Positions 47,968-59,240 of a stretch of 64,000 nt of DNA are shown here, piece by piece. The translations under genes were made by a program, and so were the position numbers. The stretch comes from Erinaceus europaeus. Lineage: Eukaryota > Chordata > Mammalia > Eulipotyphla > Erinaceidae. Each line of letters begins with the position of its first letter. Position 1 is the stretch's first letter. The stretch covers positions 37,034,189 to 37,098,188 of the forward strand of contig NC_080176.1 in assembly GCF_950295315.1 (NCBI RefSeq). The letters run 5' to 3'. The notes below the pieces were generated by a model. It ran no database searches, was not told the DNA's origin, and worked only from the letters and a program-made list of their open reading frames with translations.

Positions 47968-48894
47968 TTATTCCTTCAACTGTTGCTTGTCTGAGACGGT
48001 TTTGATGCCTCTATCTAGTCTGAATGACAGTCTAGCAGGATATAGTATTCTTGGTTGAAAGCCTTTCTCATTGAGCACTCAATAGATATCTTGCCATTCT
48101 CTTCTGGCCTGTAGTGTTTGTGTGGAGAAGTCTGCTGCTAATTTTATGGGTTTTCCTCTGTAGGTGACTCTTTGTTTTTCTCTTGAAGCCTTCAGGATCC
48201 TTTCTTTATCCTTATTCCTTTCCATTCTAAATATGATGTGTCTTGGTGTCTTTAAGTCTGGGTTAATTCTGTTTGGGACCCTCTGGGCTTCTTGAATCTT
48301 TATGTCTTTGATGTTGTCTAGATTAGAGAAGTTTTCAGCTATTATGGTCTGAAGAATGCTTTCTTCCTCTCCCTCTCTTTCTTCCTCTGGTAAGCCAATA
48401 ATGCGTATATTGTTTCTTTTGAAGTCATCCCATAGGACTTTGTTGTTGTTTTCAGCATCTCTTAATCTCATTTTGAGATTTCTTACTTCATTTTTAGTTG
48501 TCTCTAATTCATCCTCAATCTTGCTAATTCTGTCTTCAGCCTCACTGATTCTATTCTCTCTGCCCTCTACTGTTTTCTGGAGTTCATCTATTTTGTTTCC
48601 CTGTTCTGATACTGTTTTAGCTTGTTCAGCTAGTTGTGTTCTTAGTTCAGCTATTTCAGCTTTCAGCTCTCTAATAACCTTGAGATAGTTAGTGTTTTCT
48701 TCCATATTCTCATTTGTTGTTTCTGAATTTCTGATTACAATTCTTTCAAACTCTTTACTCACTCCTGTGATTATTTCCTTAGCTAATGTTTGGATGTTGA
48801 ACTCGTAATTTTGTGCTTCACCCTTTGGGGGGCTTTTAGCTGGACTGTTGTCTTGGTTAGTTTCTCCAATATTTCCTCTTTTTGGTTTACCCAT
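47968..48894 (-). pseudogene. L1 ORF1 (RNA-binding chaperone), one stop codon
   Basis: ORF1p packages L1 RNA into ribonucleoprotein particles. The frame opens MGKPKRGNIGETNQDN at 48,894. A heptad-rich coiled coil (about residues 60-145) is followed by the RRM-like part with DFKRNNIRIIGLPEEEREGE and a C-terminal domain with LKTPRHIIFRMERNKDKERI. A TGA at 48,079-48,081 interrupts it at residue 272, after REWQDIY; the same frame then runs 36 more codons to a normal stop at 47,968. With this one nonsense change the product would lose part of the C-terminal domain. Confidence 0.9.
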
Positions 48895-49645
48895 TTTATA
48901 TATTATGTTATGAGTTCCCTCTCTTAGTACTTTTCAAATTACTGACCACTATTTCCTGGATTGACTTGTGTCTAAGTAAGGTATTTAAAGGGTTCATAGT
49001 GGTGGAAGTTAACAGTTGTTTCAGTAGTATTTTAATCCCTGAGTTGGAGCTCAGTGATTTAAAAGTCTCTCTTTTTTTTTTCTTCTCTGTAGGCTATGTG
49101 AGCCTGAGGGCTTCTAACTTAATCACTGACTCCTAACCAAGAGATAAGGCAGGGTGTGGCAGAGATAGTCCGGTGGTTATACAAAGAGACTTTCACAGCC
49201 CCACAGTTATGCCATGGAGGTATAGGTCTTCTCCTGAATTTCCTGGTTAGATCTCTGTCTCCTGGTGTCCCTCCCTGCCGCTGCTCCAGATTCGGAGGGC
49301 AATAGCAATGGAGACTCAGAGTTGCACTTGGTGAGTCTCCAGGGAGTCCTCTCCTCCCTTCAGCTGTATTCTTGTTGGTGGGACAGACTGGAGGTGGTGT
49401 CTCAACTGATAAACCACCGGACTGTTACCAGTCACTTAGTCTCTCCCTAGGCTCCTCTCTGTCACCAGCCATGTGTTTGCACTCCCCAGTGATTTGGTGG
49501 GTTCCTGTAGTCGTTCTAGTACTGTCTTGTTTCAGTCCCAGGTGGTCTCCTTTGGTATTCCTAGTTGATCCAGGAGAGGAGAGGAGAGGAGAGAAACAGG
49601 TCTGCTGCTGCTTGTAGCCCCGCCTCTGGAAGTCTCCCTGTCTCT

Positions 49646-49930
49646 CTCTTTACCTAGTGGGGCAGAGCTGTGGGGAAACAGGGCTCCAGGACACATTGGT
49701 GGGATCATCTGTTCCAGGGAAGTCTGGTTGGCATCATGCTAGCATCTGGAACCTGGTGGCTGAAAAGAAAGTTAACATATAAAGCCAAACAAGTTGTTGA
49801 CAAATCATGAACCTAAAGGCTGGAATAGTGCAGATGATGAGTTGGGGGGATCTCCATTTTATAGATAGCTAGTAGGCATATTTTAGTTAATCCAAAGGGC
49901 CTGTGGCTATACTGGTTTTTTTTCCCCCCT
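49646..49930 (-). mobile_element. Rep-X, 5' half (split by the L1)
   Basis: Resumes at CTAGTGGGGCAGAGC and runs through TCTGGAACCTGGTGGCTGAA to ATATTTTAGTTAATCC, matching the copy at 28,795. Confidence 0.85.
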
Positions 49931-49974
49931 GGGCCTGAAATATGATATGCAGGTGGATCCAAGTTATTGTTTTA

Positions 49975-50125
49975 GGAGATGATACTGATTTGTGAAATTA
50001 TAAGAGGACTGTGGTATAATTCCACGCCTTTTCCACCACCAGAGTTCTGTGCCCCCATTTTTTCCACTGGAAACTGCATCAGTTCTCCCAAGATCACAGA
50101 TCATAGACTGTTATTTCTATAACTA
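49975..50125 (-). repeat. LINE 3'-end fragment
   Basis: TGTGAAATTATAAGAGGACTG, CCACCACCAGAGTTCTGTGC; same family as 43,450 and 55,070. Confidence 0.6.
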
Positions 50126-50144
50126 TTTATAGTGGGGTTTTTTT

Positions 50145-50360
50145 GTTTGTTTGTTTTTTACTAGAGTACTGCTCAGCACTGGCTTATGCTGGTGCGGGGG
50201 ATTGAACCTGGGACTTTGGAGCCTCAGGCATAACCATTAAGCTATCTACCCCTGTCGTATAGCTTGTTTTTTCAAGGTTTTGTTTTGTTATAAAATGGAG
50301 ATACTGCGCATTGTAACATGTGCCCTCAACCAGGTGCACCACAGCCCAGCCCCCCTAACT
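50145..50360 (-). repeat. SINE type D followed by SINE type B head
   Basis: Reversed type D at 50,145-50,258 (CTGGCTTATGCTGGTGCGGG) and a reversed type B head piece at 50,300-50,360 (CCAGGTGCACCACAGCCC). Confidence 0.75.
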
Positions 50361-50498
50361 ACCTATTTATATACAGTTGCCCATTTTTTCTGTGGCCCTG
50401 CCTTCATTTGTTTTCACCAGAGCAACCACTCAGGTCTCATTTATGCTGGCGCCATAACCATGAAATTCTGATCCATCAACACTTTGCTACTCTCCTGC

Positions 50499-50790
50499 CC
50501 AAACTTACTTTCTTAAAAAAATATTTATTTATTCCCTTTTGTTGCCCTTGTTGTTTTATTGTTTTAGTTATTATTGTTGTCATTGTTGTGGGATAGGACA
50601 GAGAGAAATGGAGAGAGGAGGGGAAGACAGAGGGGGAGAGAAAGATAGACACCTGAAGACCTGCTTCACTGCCTGTGAAGCGACTCCCCTGCAGGTGGGG
50701 AGCTGAGGCCTGGAACCGGGATCCTTCCAGGGTCCTTGCTATTTGTGCCACACCCACTGCGCTACCGCTCAACTCCCCCAAACTTACTTT
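50499..50790 (-). repeat. SINE type A with target duplication
   Basis: Reversed full copy (50,512-50,777) between two CCAAACTTACTTT-like flanks. Confidence 0.92.
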
Positions 50791-51429
50791 TTCCAAATCA
50801 TTTCATTGGGGAGATAGTGGTTTGTAGTATGGTTGTTTGACACATGGGTAGGATTTCTCTTCTCCCCAAGATGCGACAGGTATCTGCAGAACATTTACCC
50901 CAACTTGGGTCTTTTCCCACTAGCAGACACCAGACCCCAATCTCCTCTCCATCTGTCTTGTCCTCAGTCCTCTCTGGAGGACTTTGCTTTGGAACAATAG
51001 CCTGAACTTGTTTTTACTATGTGCTGTTAATAGTTCCCCCTTAATTTAAATTATCAGCACAATTTGAAAGCCTTAGTCATTCCATTTCAAAGGTAAGGAA
51101 GTGGAGATAAAAATCTCTTTTCCAACATAAAAGACAGCAAACAATGAAAAGACTAAATACTCACTTGTATTTGGTTCTAGGTAGGACCACCATGCTAGAG
51201 ACACTTCCAGCCTTACTCTTCTTGAAGTGGCCTGGCCACCTCCTCGGCCCTAGGATGTGCAGCTGGCTAGGTGATGAAACTGTGATTTTCTTTGGATCAT
51301 TAGTGCTGATCTTCCATGATGATCTCCTGCTCCCCATCCCACTGTGTGTTCCCCAGTTCTTAGTCATCTTGCAGTGATAATGCCATGTGCTATCAGGAAG
51401 TTTCCCAAAGTGTTGCCGAGCCCACAGCA
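50791..51429. other. Intergenic, mostly unique
   Basis: No coding signal; 50,800-50,950 may be a decayed LINE end. Confidence 0.45.
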
Positions 51430-51585
51430 CTGAGAACTTGTAAGAAATGCAGATTCTCTGACTTCACCCTAGACCCACTGAGTCAGAAACTGTGTAGAAA
51501 GAGTTCAGCCATTTGTGTTCTAACAAACTGTCTGGAGGTGTGTTCCAGATACACAATTTCAAAAACTACTGTCTGTAATGCATTT
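51430..51585 (+). mobile_element. MER5-like DNA transposon fossil
   Basis: GTAAGAAATGCAGATTCTC, CCACTGAGTCAGAAACTGTG and TTTGTGTTCTAACAAAC recall the short non-autonomous hAT elements common in mammals. The family name is from memory. Confidence 0.5.
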
Positions 51586-52332
51586 GCAAGAACCTGGTAG
51601 GTTAGTTTACCCTTTCAAGTTTAGTAATCGACTGAAGGGAATTTCGGTCAATGAAATATTTCTGGGATGAGCAAAATATATATATATATATTTCTTTTCA
51701 GATTTTTCTATCACCTTTTTTCATTTTATGTGAGGGGGTAATTGTTTACAATACAATTGTAGACACACAGGTATAAGCTCTCATCTATCAAGATGTGTAG
51801 TTGTCTGCAAGACATTCTCTCTCCCAGTCTAAGACCTTTCCTCCCATCATACACTAGGGCCCCAAACCCTTCCCCTCCCAGCCCTTTGCCTCCTTCCCCA
51901 GATTATTTTGCCTTGGTGCAACACCCCACCCCTAGTCTTAAATTTCACCTTATGCTTCCCATTAGTGTCCTTATTTCTTAAGTTCTTCCTATGAGTGATA
52001 GTACATGGTGTTCACCTTCTCTTTTTGATTTTATCACTCAATATGATACCTTCTAGTTCAGTCTAAGATATGGCCAAAGAGATGACTGTCACTTATAACA
52101 GCTGCAATTTATATTTATACTTATATTTATATTTAATCTCACAACTTTCTTAGCTACTCATCTGGGATGCTTCCAAGTTTGGGCTATTATGGATTGTGCT
52201 GCTCTAAACATGGGTGTGCATAGAAATCTTCTGGCAGGTGTATTTGTTTCCTTTGGGTATAACCCCAGAGAGGAATTGCCAGGCCACAGGATAAGTCCAT
52301 TTCTAATGTTCTGATGATCTATGGATCATCAC

Positions 52333-52675
52333 CACAGTTTGGACCAGTTTTTTTTTTAATTTTTTTTTTTAATTTTATTTATTTTCCCTTTTGTTGCCCT
52401 TGTTGTCTTTTTTATTGTTGTTGTAGTTATTATTGTTGTTGTTATTGATGTGGTTGTTATTGGATAGGACAGAGAGAAATGGAGAGAAGAGGGGAAGACA
52501 GAGGGGGGAGAGAAAGATAGACACCTGCAGACCTGCTTCACCGCCTGTGAAGCGACTCCCCTGCAGGTGGGGAACCAGGGTCTGGTACCCAGATTCTTAC
52601 GCCGGTCCTTGCGCTTTGCGCCACCTGCGCTTAACCCACTGCGCTACCGCCCGACTTCCAGTTTGGGCCAGTTTA
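52333..52675 (-). repeat. SINE type A with target duplication
   Basis: Reversed full copy; CAGTTTGGACCAGTTT and CAGTTTGGGCCAGTTT flank it. Confidence 0.93.
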
Positions 52676-52811
52676 CAGTCCTACTAGCAATGCTGGGCGT
52701 TCCTTTTCCCCATAGCTTCTCTAACAGTTGATATTTCTGTTTTTTTAATGCATGATATTCTCACAGGTGGAAAGTGGTGCCCTGTTGGTGTTTTAACCAT
52801 TCATCCATTCA

Positions 52812-53027
52812 TTTATTTAAAATATTTTTATTATCTTTATTTATTAGAGACAGTTAGAAATCAAGAGGGAAGTGTAGATAGGGAGAGAGACAGAGAGACA
52901 TCTAAAGCATACAGCACTGCTTCACCACTCGCAAAACATTCCCCCTGCAGGTGGGGACTAGAGGCTTGAACCTAGGTCCTTGCGCATTGTAATGTGTGCT
53001 TAATCAGGTGTGCAACTACCCAGCCCC
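52812..53027 (-). repeat. SINE type B
   Basis: Reversed: TTATTAGAGACAGTTAGAAA, CCCCCTGCAGGTGGGG, TGCAACTACCCAGCCCC. Confidence 0.88.
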
Positions 53028-53126
53028 TCATTGGTGTTTTTATTTGCATTTCCTTGATCATTAGTGACTGAGAATTATTCATTTGTCTGTTGTCCTTTGG
53101 ATATCTCCTTTAGAGAAGATTCTTTT

Positions 53127-53406
53127 TAAAAAATTTTTATTTATTTATTCCCTTTTGTTGCTCTTGTTGTTGTATTGTTGTAGTTATTGTTGTTGTTATT
53201 GATGTCATTGTTGTTGGATAGGACAGAGAAATGGAGAGAGGAGGGTAACACAAAAAGTGGGAGAGAAAGACACCTGCAGACCTGCTTCACTGCTTGTGAA
53301 GCGACTCCCCTGAAGGTGGGGAGCCAGGGGCTCAACCAGGATCCTTAGCCTGTCCTTGCGCTTTGAGCCACGTGCGCTCAACCTGCTGCACTACCACCCG
53401 ACTCCC
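53127..53406 (-). repeat. SINE type A
   Basis: Reversed full copy with GTTGTTGTTATTGATGTC tail and head ending CTACCACCCGACTCCC. Confidence 0.9.
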
Positions 53407-53664
53407 ATTTTTGTTTTTGTTTCCCTAGCAGTTGAACTTGAGTTGTTAAAGATGTTTTTATAGCTTAAGTCAGAAAAAAGTACTGCCAATGTTTTCCTCT
53501 TAAGTATTTGATAGTTCCCTTCCCCCTGGTTCTTTTGTGTAATTTTAACAATGCTCAGTAGGTTGGGAAGATTATTTTTTTTAAAAATAAACTATCATGT
53601 TTGTAAGAGAAATTATTTTTGATTATGAAGTAATTCATGCTTATGGTAGAAAATTTAAAAATAT

Positions 53665-53815
53665 ATATTGTGGTTTTGGAGGTGGTGCAGTGACTAAAGC
53701 ATTGGACTCTCAAGCATGAGGTCCTGAGTTCTATCCCTGGCAGCTACATGTACCAGAGTGATGTCTGTTTTTTTCTCTCTCCTATCTTTCTCATGAATAA
53801 ATAAAATCTTAAAAA
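53665..53815 (+). repeat. SINE type C
   Basis: Full copy: GGTTTTGGAGGTGGTGCAG, GGTCCTGAGTTCTATCCC, CTCATGAATAAATAAAATC. Confidence 0.9.
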
Positions 53816-55065
53816 AAAGAAAAATAAAATTTGAAAATACTGAAACATTTAGATTCAAGAATTAGAAAACAAAACAAAACAAAATCAAACATATAATTCA
53901 CCACTATGGGTAACCTGCATTACACTGTTGTGTGTTTTTTTCTATGAAAACTATTTTAATATGGCTGAGATCCCTCTTTGCTTGTCTGTTTAGATAATGC
54001 TTATTAACACTGTATTTATTATACTAATATATTATTTATTATACTAATATTTATTGTATACTGTTTTTAGTGTCACATATGTAATTTCATTGAGTCAATT
54101 TTTTTCCAGATAAGGTGTGAGAGACCAAGAGAGAAGGAAAGACACTAGCACTGAAGCTTCATTCTGTATCTTAGTGCTTTCATGTGATGCCAGGGGCTGA
54201 GACCCGGGCTGTGGGAGGCAGAGCAGGCACCCAACCAGCTGAGCTATCTCAAGGACCCTCTTAAAACCATAAACACCAGTCAGTATTGACTGCCTACAAT
54301 TAAAGGACCAGAGGGAAGGTGGAATTATTAGATGCATGACTTTTTACTAATGTGCAGAAATAAAACATCCTTCTGGAAACATTCATGCATTTGAAAATAT
54401 GTGACTATAATATATGGCCTTTTTATGCAAATAGGGAGGTATAGCATGATTTATTTTTTTCATTTAGCAATATGCTTTTCCACTTCACTATTTATGCAGA
54501 TTCTATAGGATTACATTCTGTGTAAGGCATTTCTGAAGTCAGTGCCATGAAGCCAGTCTCAGAATAGAGTCTAAGTCAGGCAGTTCACCATCCAGCAAGT
54601 AACTCAAAGAATCTTGTTTCAGATTGCATTTGTGGTCTGTGGGAGGGGTTAATATGGCGCTAGTGACAATGCATAAAATCACCTTTCTCTTTCCATATGC
54701 TTGCTGTCACTCCTGAGCTTGTCTGGGTCCCACAAAGCTTTGCATTTTCTGTGCCCTCTGATTTCCTCATGATTCTGCATTACTGAAGTCTAAAAGCAGC
54801 CCTCAGGGAGAGAGGGAGCACGTTGACCTAAGACAAAAAAAAAAAAAAGCCCTTTACTTAGAAGATGGAAAGAGAAGGTTAGGAATAACCTTGCTAATAG
54901 TTTTTGATCCAGTACATAATTCATTTAAGCAATCTCCTGTTGGACATTTAGTTTGTAATTTTTTAATACTAGAAACAATGATGTAATGATCATTCATGTA
55001 CCTAAATCAATCAAACACATCCAGAACTGTTGGGAAATCTTGTTTTTCTTTTAAGCCACTTTTTA
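53816..55065. other. Decayed intergenic repeats
   Basis: AT-rich sequence with LINE-like phrases on the minus strand (CATTTAGCAATATGCTTTTC, TTGGACATTTAGTTTG) and an old reversed SINE at 54,100-54,265. No coding signal. Confidence 0.5.
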
Positions 55066-55069
55066 AAAA

Positions 55070-55165
55070 ATTGTGATTAGTAATGGTTTACAAGACTGTA
55101 AGATTACAGGGTATAATTCCACACTGCACCTACCACCAAAGTTCTGTGCCCTCATGCTCTTTCAT
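55070..55165 (-). repeat. LINE 3'-end fragment
   Basis: GTATAATTCCACACTGCACC and CACCAAAGTTCTGTGCCC, as at 49,975. Confidence 0.6.
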
Positions 55166-55434
55166 AAAATTCTATATATTGTTGAATCACAGGAATGTAC
55201 ATTTAATTTTTTTGTGATTTGATTTTTATTTTTGTTATTTGCCCTCCAAAAAGACAGCAATTTACCCCTTTGTTAACATATGGAAGTGCCTGATCCTACT
55301 TCCTTACCAGCATTTATTTGCCTTCTGACACATGAAAAATGGCATCTGTGGTTTTTCTTATTTAAAAAATACTTTATTGTAATCCTTGTATTAATTTTTC
55401 TATTAATTATAGGTGAGACTGAATTTCTTCTTCC

Positions 55435-55555
55435 TTTTTTTTACCAGAGCACTGCTCAACTCTGGTTTATGATGGTGTGGGGGACTGAACCTGGGCCTTT
55501 GGAGCTTCAGCCATGAGAGTCTCTTTGCAGAACCATTTTGCTATCTATACCTGCT
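55435..55555 (-). repeat. SINE type D
   Basis: Reversed: CAGAGCACTGCTCAACTCTGG, GACTGAACCTGGG, ACCATTTTGCTATCTATACC. Confidence 0.82.
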
Positions 55556-55881
55556 TTTTCATTCATTTGTAGATTACTTTTATGTGTGTGTGTTCTTTTT
55601 TCTATTAGCTTTTATTTTTTCCATATTAATTTGGAAATAATATTGAGAAAGTTAATCTGCTGGTTTAGTATATGTTTAGAAAATACTTCTACTCATTTAC
55701 TAGTTTTCAAGGTTATCAACACCATTCTATGGTTTCTCTAGAATCTTTTTTTTTCTTCTTCTAGAGCTTGAATGTGACAATAAGGATACACCTGGAATTA
55801 CACTGGTATATGGGATGATGTAAGGACTCAGCTCTCTTCTCCCCACTTTGATCAGGTACCTGATATTCCAAAGACCATCAT

Positions 55882-56037
55882 GGGCCAGGGAGATAGCATT
55901 GTGGTGATGCAAAAGACTTTCATACTTTCTTGCCTGAGGATCAAGGTCCCAAGTTCAAACCCCCACACCCCCATCAGCTAGAGCTAATCAATGCTGTGTT
56001 CTTTTTCTCTCTCATTAAAAATATATATTTTTTAAAA
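55882..56037 (+). repeat. SINE type D-like, forward
   Basis: GGGCCAGGGAGATAGCATTG, AAGTTCAAACCCCC, CTCTCTCATTAAAAATA. Confidence 0.75.
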
Positions 56038-56276
56038 GGTTGTCACTGGTTTTTGTGCTACCAAGTCCAGTGGTAACTCTTCTGTTCCCTTCACTTAACC
56101 TCCTAGTAAGCATTCAACACAGATGTTCACACTTGCTAGAAAACATGTTCTTTAGTCCTCATTCACGTGGGTCACCGCATTGCCTAGTTATTATCTGTGT
56201 CTCATCTTTTAGACGAAGGTTGTGATCTGAGCAGTGTACTCACATCAGCAAATCTTCATGGCAATGGGATAGCTCT

Positions 56277-56427
56277 GGTTTCTTCTAATATAGAAATTTT
56301 TTCTTTTGTCTTGCAGACATCAGTCAGTCATTTAAATGAAGATAAAAGCAATACATAATTACCTTACACACTGCAATCTTGCCTGGTTTCTAACTTTAAT
56401 TCTGAAGTTCTGAAAAGGAAAGGTGGG
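56277..56427 (+). repeat. 151-bp direct repeat, copy 1
   Basis: Identical to 57,665-57,816 apart from one A in a short A run. Contains TTTTGTCTTGCAGACATCAG and TTACCTTACACACTGC. Confidence 0.95.
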
Positions 56428-56467
56428 AGGTAGCCAGGCAGTGGCACACCAGGTTAAATGCACATGG
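56428..56467 (+). repeat. SINE type B head only
   Basis: GGTAGCCAGGCAGTGGCACA to GCACATGGTG; breaks off where the next repeat begins (TGTTGGGCGCC). Confidence 0.7.
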
Positions 56468-57085
56468 TGTTGGGCGCCATTTGTTGTAGTTTAACTTAAA
56501 AAGGGGTTTTGTTTCCATCCCAGGTGGTTCACTTCCTAACAAAGTCCCAAAACCTAGATATACACCAGGTTCCATGAGATAGAGCATATGTTCACACGTT
56601 TCCATAAAATAGGGCAAAATATATACCTGAAAGCAGAAGTACACTAGAGTTTGCAGTGAGTACCCACCCCCAACACTTCCTCTCTACTATTCCAACCTTT
56701 GGGTCCATGATTGTTCAACAATTTGTTTGGCTTTGTATGTTAACTCTCTCTTCAGCCACCAGGTTCCAGATGCTATCAGGATGCAGGCCAGGCTTCCCTG
56801 GACTGAAGACCCCACCAATGTGTCCTGGAGCTCCGCTTCCCCAGAGACTCACCCTACTAGGGAAAGAGAGAGGCAGACTGGGAGTATGGATCAACCAGTC
56901 AACGACCATGTTCAGCAGGGAAGCAATTATAGAAGCCAGACCTTCCACCTTCTGCAACCCACAACAACCCTGGGTCCATGCTCCCAGAGGGATAGAGAAT
57001 GGGAAAGCTATTGGGGAGGGGATGGGATATGGAGATCGGGTGACAGGAATTGTGTGGAGTTGTACCCCTCCTATCCTAAGGTTTT
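56468..57085 (+). mobile_element. Rep-X copy, long
   Basis: Near-twin of 62,510-63,110 (reversed) from CCAGGTGGTTCACTTCC to GAGTTGTACCCCTCC. It opens with TGTTGGGCGCCATTTG, an LTR-like start, so Rep-X may derive from an LTR element instead of a LINE. Confidence 0.75.
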
Positions 57086-57099
57086 GTTAAAACCTGTCT

Positions 57100-57360
57100 G
57101 GCTTCCTGCCCGCCATGTCCAGCAATGCCCACAAGATGGTGCTGCTATCCCTGAAGAATAAGAAACACTGCAAGAGGATTAAGTGCAGGATGCCCTCCAG
57201 GGCCCATAATACGACATGGCGGGACCTGAAAAACCTGGTTCACAGAGGCCAAAAACTAAACCTCCCTACCTTTTCTCTTTCCCCCCTTGTTCTCTCTGAA
57301 TATCTTAAACCTGCTGTCTACCCCCTCTGCTTCACCCATGACCCTTGGAAAGTATCAGGT
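57100..57360 (+). repeat. Inverted-repeat partner 1, origin unknown
   Basis: About 200 bases (ATGCCCTCCAGGGCCCA, GACCTGAAAAACCTGG) resemble the reverse of 57,817-58,015. It carries an 82-codon open frame, which I do not trust as a gene. Confidence 0.6.
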
Positions 57361-57664
57361 TAGGCAAACAGTCTGCTGTCACTATTCCAGTAAAAATTCT
57401 ACAGCTGTAAACCCCTGCTCCATGCTATGATCGGCCAGTTGTGTTATTGTGTTATGAATGATTGAAAATCTTCGTATGACCCATTTTGCTCAGAATACTC
57501 TGAAACTTAATTTACCTTATATGGAAACGCCGGACACGGCAGAGGTTTCTGGAGACATCCAGAAACAGTCCTAAAAATTTGTTTTTTTCCTCTTTTGATT
57601 TTTTTTAAATCTTGGTATAAATGTGAAATGTTTAGTCTTGAAAACTGTGTGAGTAAAAAACTCA

Positions 57665-57816
57665 GGTTTCTTCTAATATAGAAATTTTTTCTTTTGTCTT
57701 GCAGACATCAGTCAGTCATTTAAATGAAGATAAAAGCAATACATAATTACCTTACACACTGCAATCTTGCCTGGTTTCTAACTTTAATTCTGAAGTTCTG
57801 AAAAAGGAAAGGTGGG
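57665..57816 (+). repeat. 151-bp direct repeat, copy 2
   Basis: See 56,277. The two copies bracket 1,237 bases. Confidence 0.95.
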
Positions 57817-58015
57817 GGAAGACAGCCACCAGAATTTTGCTTTTATGTAGAGAGTGAGCTGAAACCACCAAAAGATGAAGCAGAAGCAGGAAGGGCAGAG
57901 AGTGATGGGTGAGAGAAGGGTAGTAGGAAAATTTTGTCCTTGGACTCTGTGAATCAGGTTCTTCAGATTGTGCCAGGTCATATCATGGGTTTCAGGGGGC
58001 ATTGTATTCTGCCAT
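57817..58015 (-). repeat. Inverted-repeat partner 2, origin unknown
   Basis: On the minus strand it reads ATGCCCCCTGAAACCCATG, GACCTGGCACAATCTGAAG, parallel to partner 1 at roughly 70 % identity. Confidence 0.6.
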
Positions 58016-58728
58016 CTTCTGGGTGATGTCAGAGGGCAGGGGTCCAGATGGTTTCAGGGATTCCATGTGAGCAGTTGGTTCTTCATGGGAAGGTTTGACA
58101 TAGCTATAGTCATTTACTTGTGAAGAAAAAACTTGTACCAAGTTAGAAGTTTACTACAATTGATAACTGGATGATTAGAATTGGCTTAAATATCTTTATG
58201 ACCAAAATTTGTTAAAATATATTGATTTTTAACTAATTTTTACTTTAAAATTTAAACAAACTCAGGTTACTTAGAGAATTAGCACACATTAATGACAATA
58301 TTTCTTAGAACATTTACAATGCCAGATTTGTTGTGGATAATTTCCACAAGATCAGTTCACAAGGCATTTTGGGGGCCCTCCAAAATGTCCTGTAACTCTT
58401 TTTAGTTAAATGTGTAGAGAATTTGTATTTTAATTTTGGAGATGAAGAATTGTCATATTAAATATTTAGACTTTCACTTTAAATACTCAGTTACTTTAGC
58501 AAATTATTTTTGCCTTTATAAGAATCGTGTTGAAAACTCCTTCATTTAACTTTGCCTGGTAAGAATGTAGCTTCAAAGTTACACTTTTAACCTTAAAGTT
58601 AATGTTTACCAAATTTCAAACACACAAACATGTAGTCTGTAACACACAAGAGGAGAAAAACTTTTGTTACAAAGACATATCATGTCAAACACAAATTTAG
58701 ATCTGTACTGTCTTAGTTGAACCATTTT
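58016..58728. other. Intergenic AT-rich sequence
   Basis: No recognised element or coding signal. Confidence 0.5.
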
Positions 58729-58875
58729 TATGGGAGTATGTTTTTTTGTTTTGAATATGTGCTCAATTATTTTGAGTCTGTAAAATTTAAGCTTCATGTT
58801 TGAGCAAACCAAATTATACAGACACCTTCACTGAAAATAGTTTATAGCTATTGCTCATGATTTTAGTGCCAGTGG
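58729..58875 (+). repeat. 147-bp direct repeat, copy 1
   Basis: Matches 60,570-60,716 with one mismatch (TAGCTATTGCTC versus TAGCTATAGCTC). Confidence 0.95.
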
Positions 58876-59240
58876 ACTGACACTTCTATCGGACTTTCTG
58901 GTGGAGCTCTTGGACACTCCCTTTACACTGCTGGTCTTCTCGAGGACTGACAGTAGCAGTCCATGGACTTTGCACCCAGCTGTTTCGGGACCCTGCAACA
59001 CCAGATCACCTGGCCTATCAGGCCCCTGCTCCTCTGCCTACCAGGCCTCCCCTCAGCCTCACACTGGCCCTTGCTACTGTTACTTATCGCTCCCTGTCTT
59101 ATTCTTGTTCTTTTAAAAAACGCCTGCATGATATCTTTCAGGTTTCTGCCCAAAAGGTTTCTGTTCATCTCTACACTGTTATTCCCCTGACAGAAATGGA
59201 GTCTTTTACAGACATTGACCCATTTAAATATGGCTATTAG
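58876..59240 (+). pseudogene. Endogenous retrovirus 3' coding remnant (env-tail position)
   Basis: An open stretch that ends with TAG at 59,238-59,240, directly before a purine tract and LTR, which is where a retroviral env gene ends. It is 5'-truncated at the repeat boundary and no envelope landmark motif is present, so the env label comes from position only. It is not a functional gene. Confidence 0.5.

Larger units (their letters stand above)
43839..49645 (-). mobile_element. Near-complete L1 LINE, inactive
   Basis: One L1 retrotransposon of about 5.8 kb in the same orientation as NPC1. It has an A-tail and 3' untranslated region (43,839 to about 44,100), a broken ORF2, a nearly intact ORF1 and about 750 bases of 5' leader (48,895-49,645). 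It sits inside an older repeat that I call Rep-X (43,598-43,838 and 49,646-49,930); both junctions carry TCTCTCTTT-like sequence, fitting a target-site duplication. A small tandem duplication (GGATATATCCC) is seen near 44,347. Its tail end is about 1.2 kb upstream of the NPC1 start codon. Confidence 0.93.
51715..53570 (-). mobile_element. Ancient L1 3' part, split by three SINEs
   Basis: Reversed L1: GGGCTATTATGGATTGTGC at 52,180, TTCTCACAGGTGGAAAGTGG, TTTGCATTTCCTTGATCATTA. Non-SINE pieces remain collinear when the SINEs are removed. Confidence 0.78.

Noticed and set aside
44566..48688. Several plus-strand open frames across the L1
   Set aside because: They are antisense shadows of L1 ORF1 and ORF2.
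56656..57161. Two overlapping 144-codon plus-strand frames, with twins on the minus strand at 62,549-62,973
   Set aside because: Shared by Rep-X copies and mutually overlapping in different frames; no domain, so chance frames in a repeat.
57115..57363. An 82-codon basic open frame resembling a small ribosomal-type protein
   Set aside because: No match to a known ribosomal protein, and a diverged inverted relative lies at 57,817; repeat-derived.
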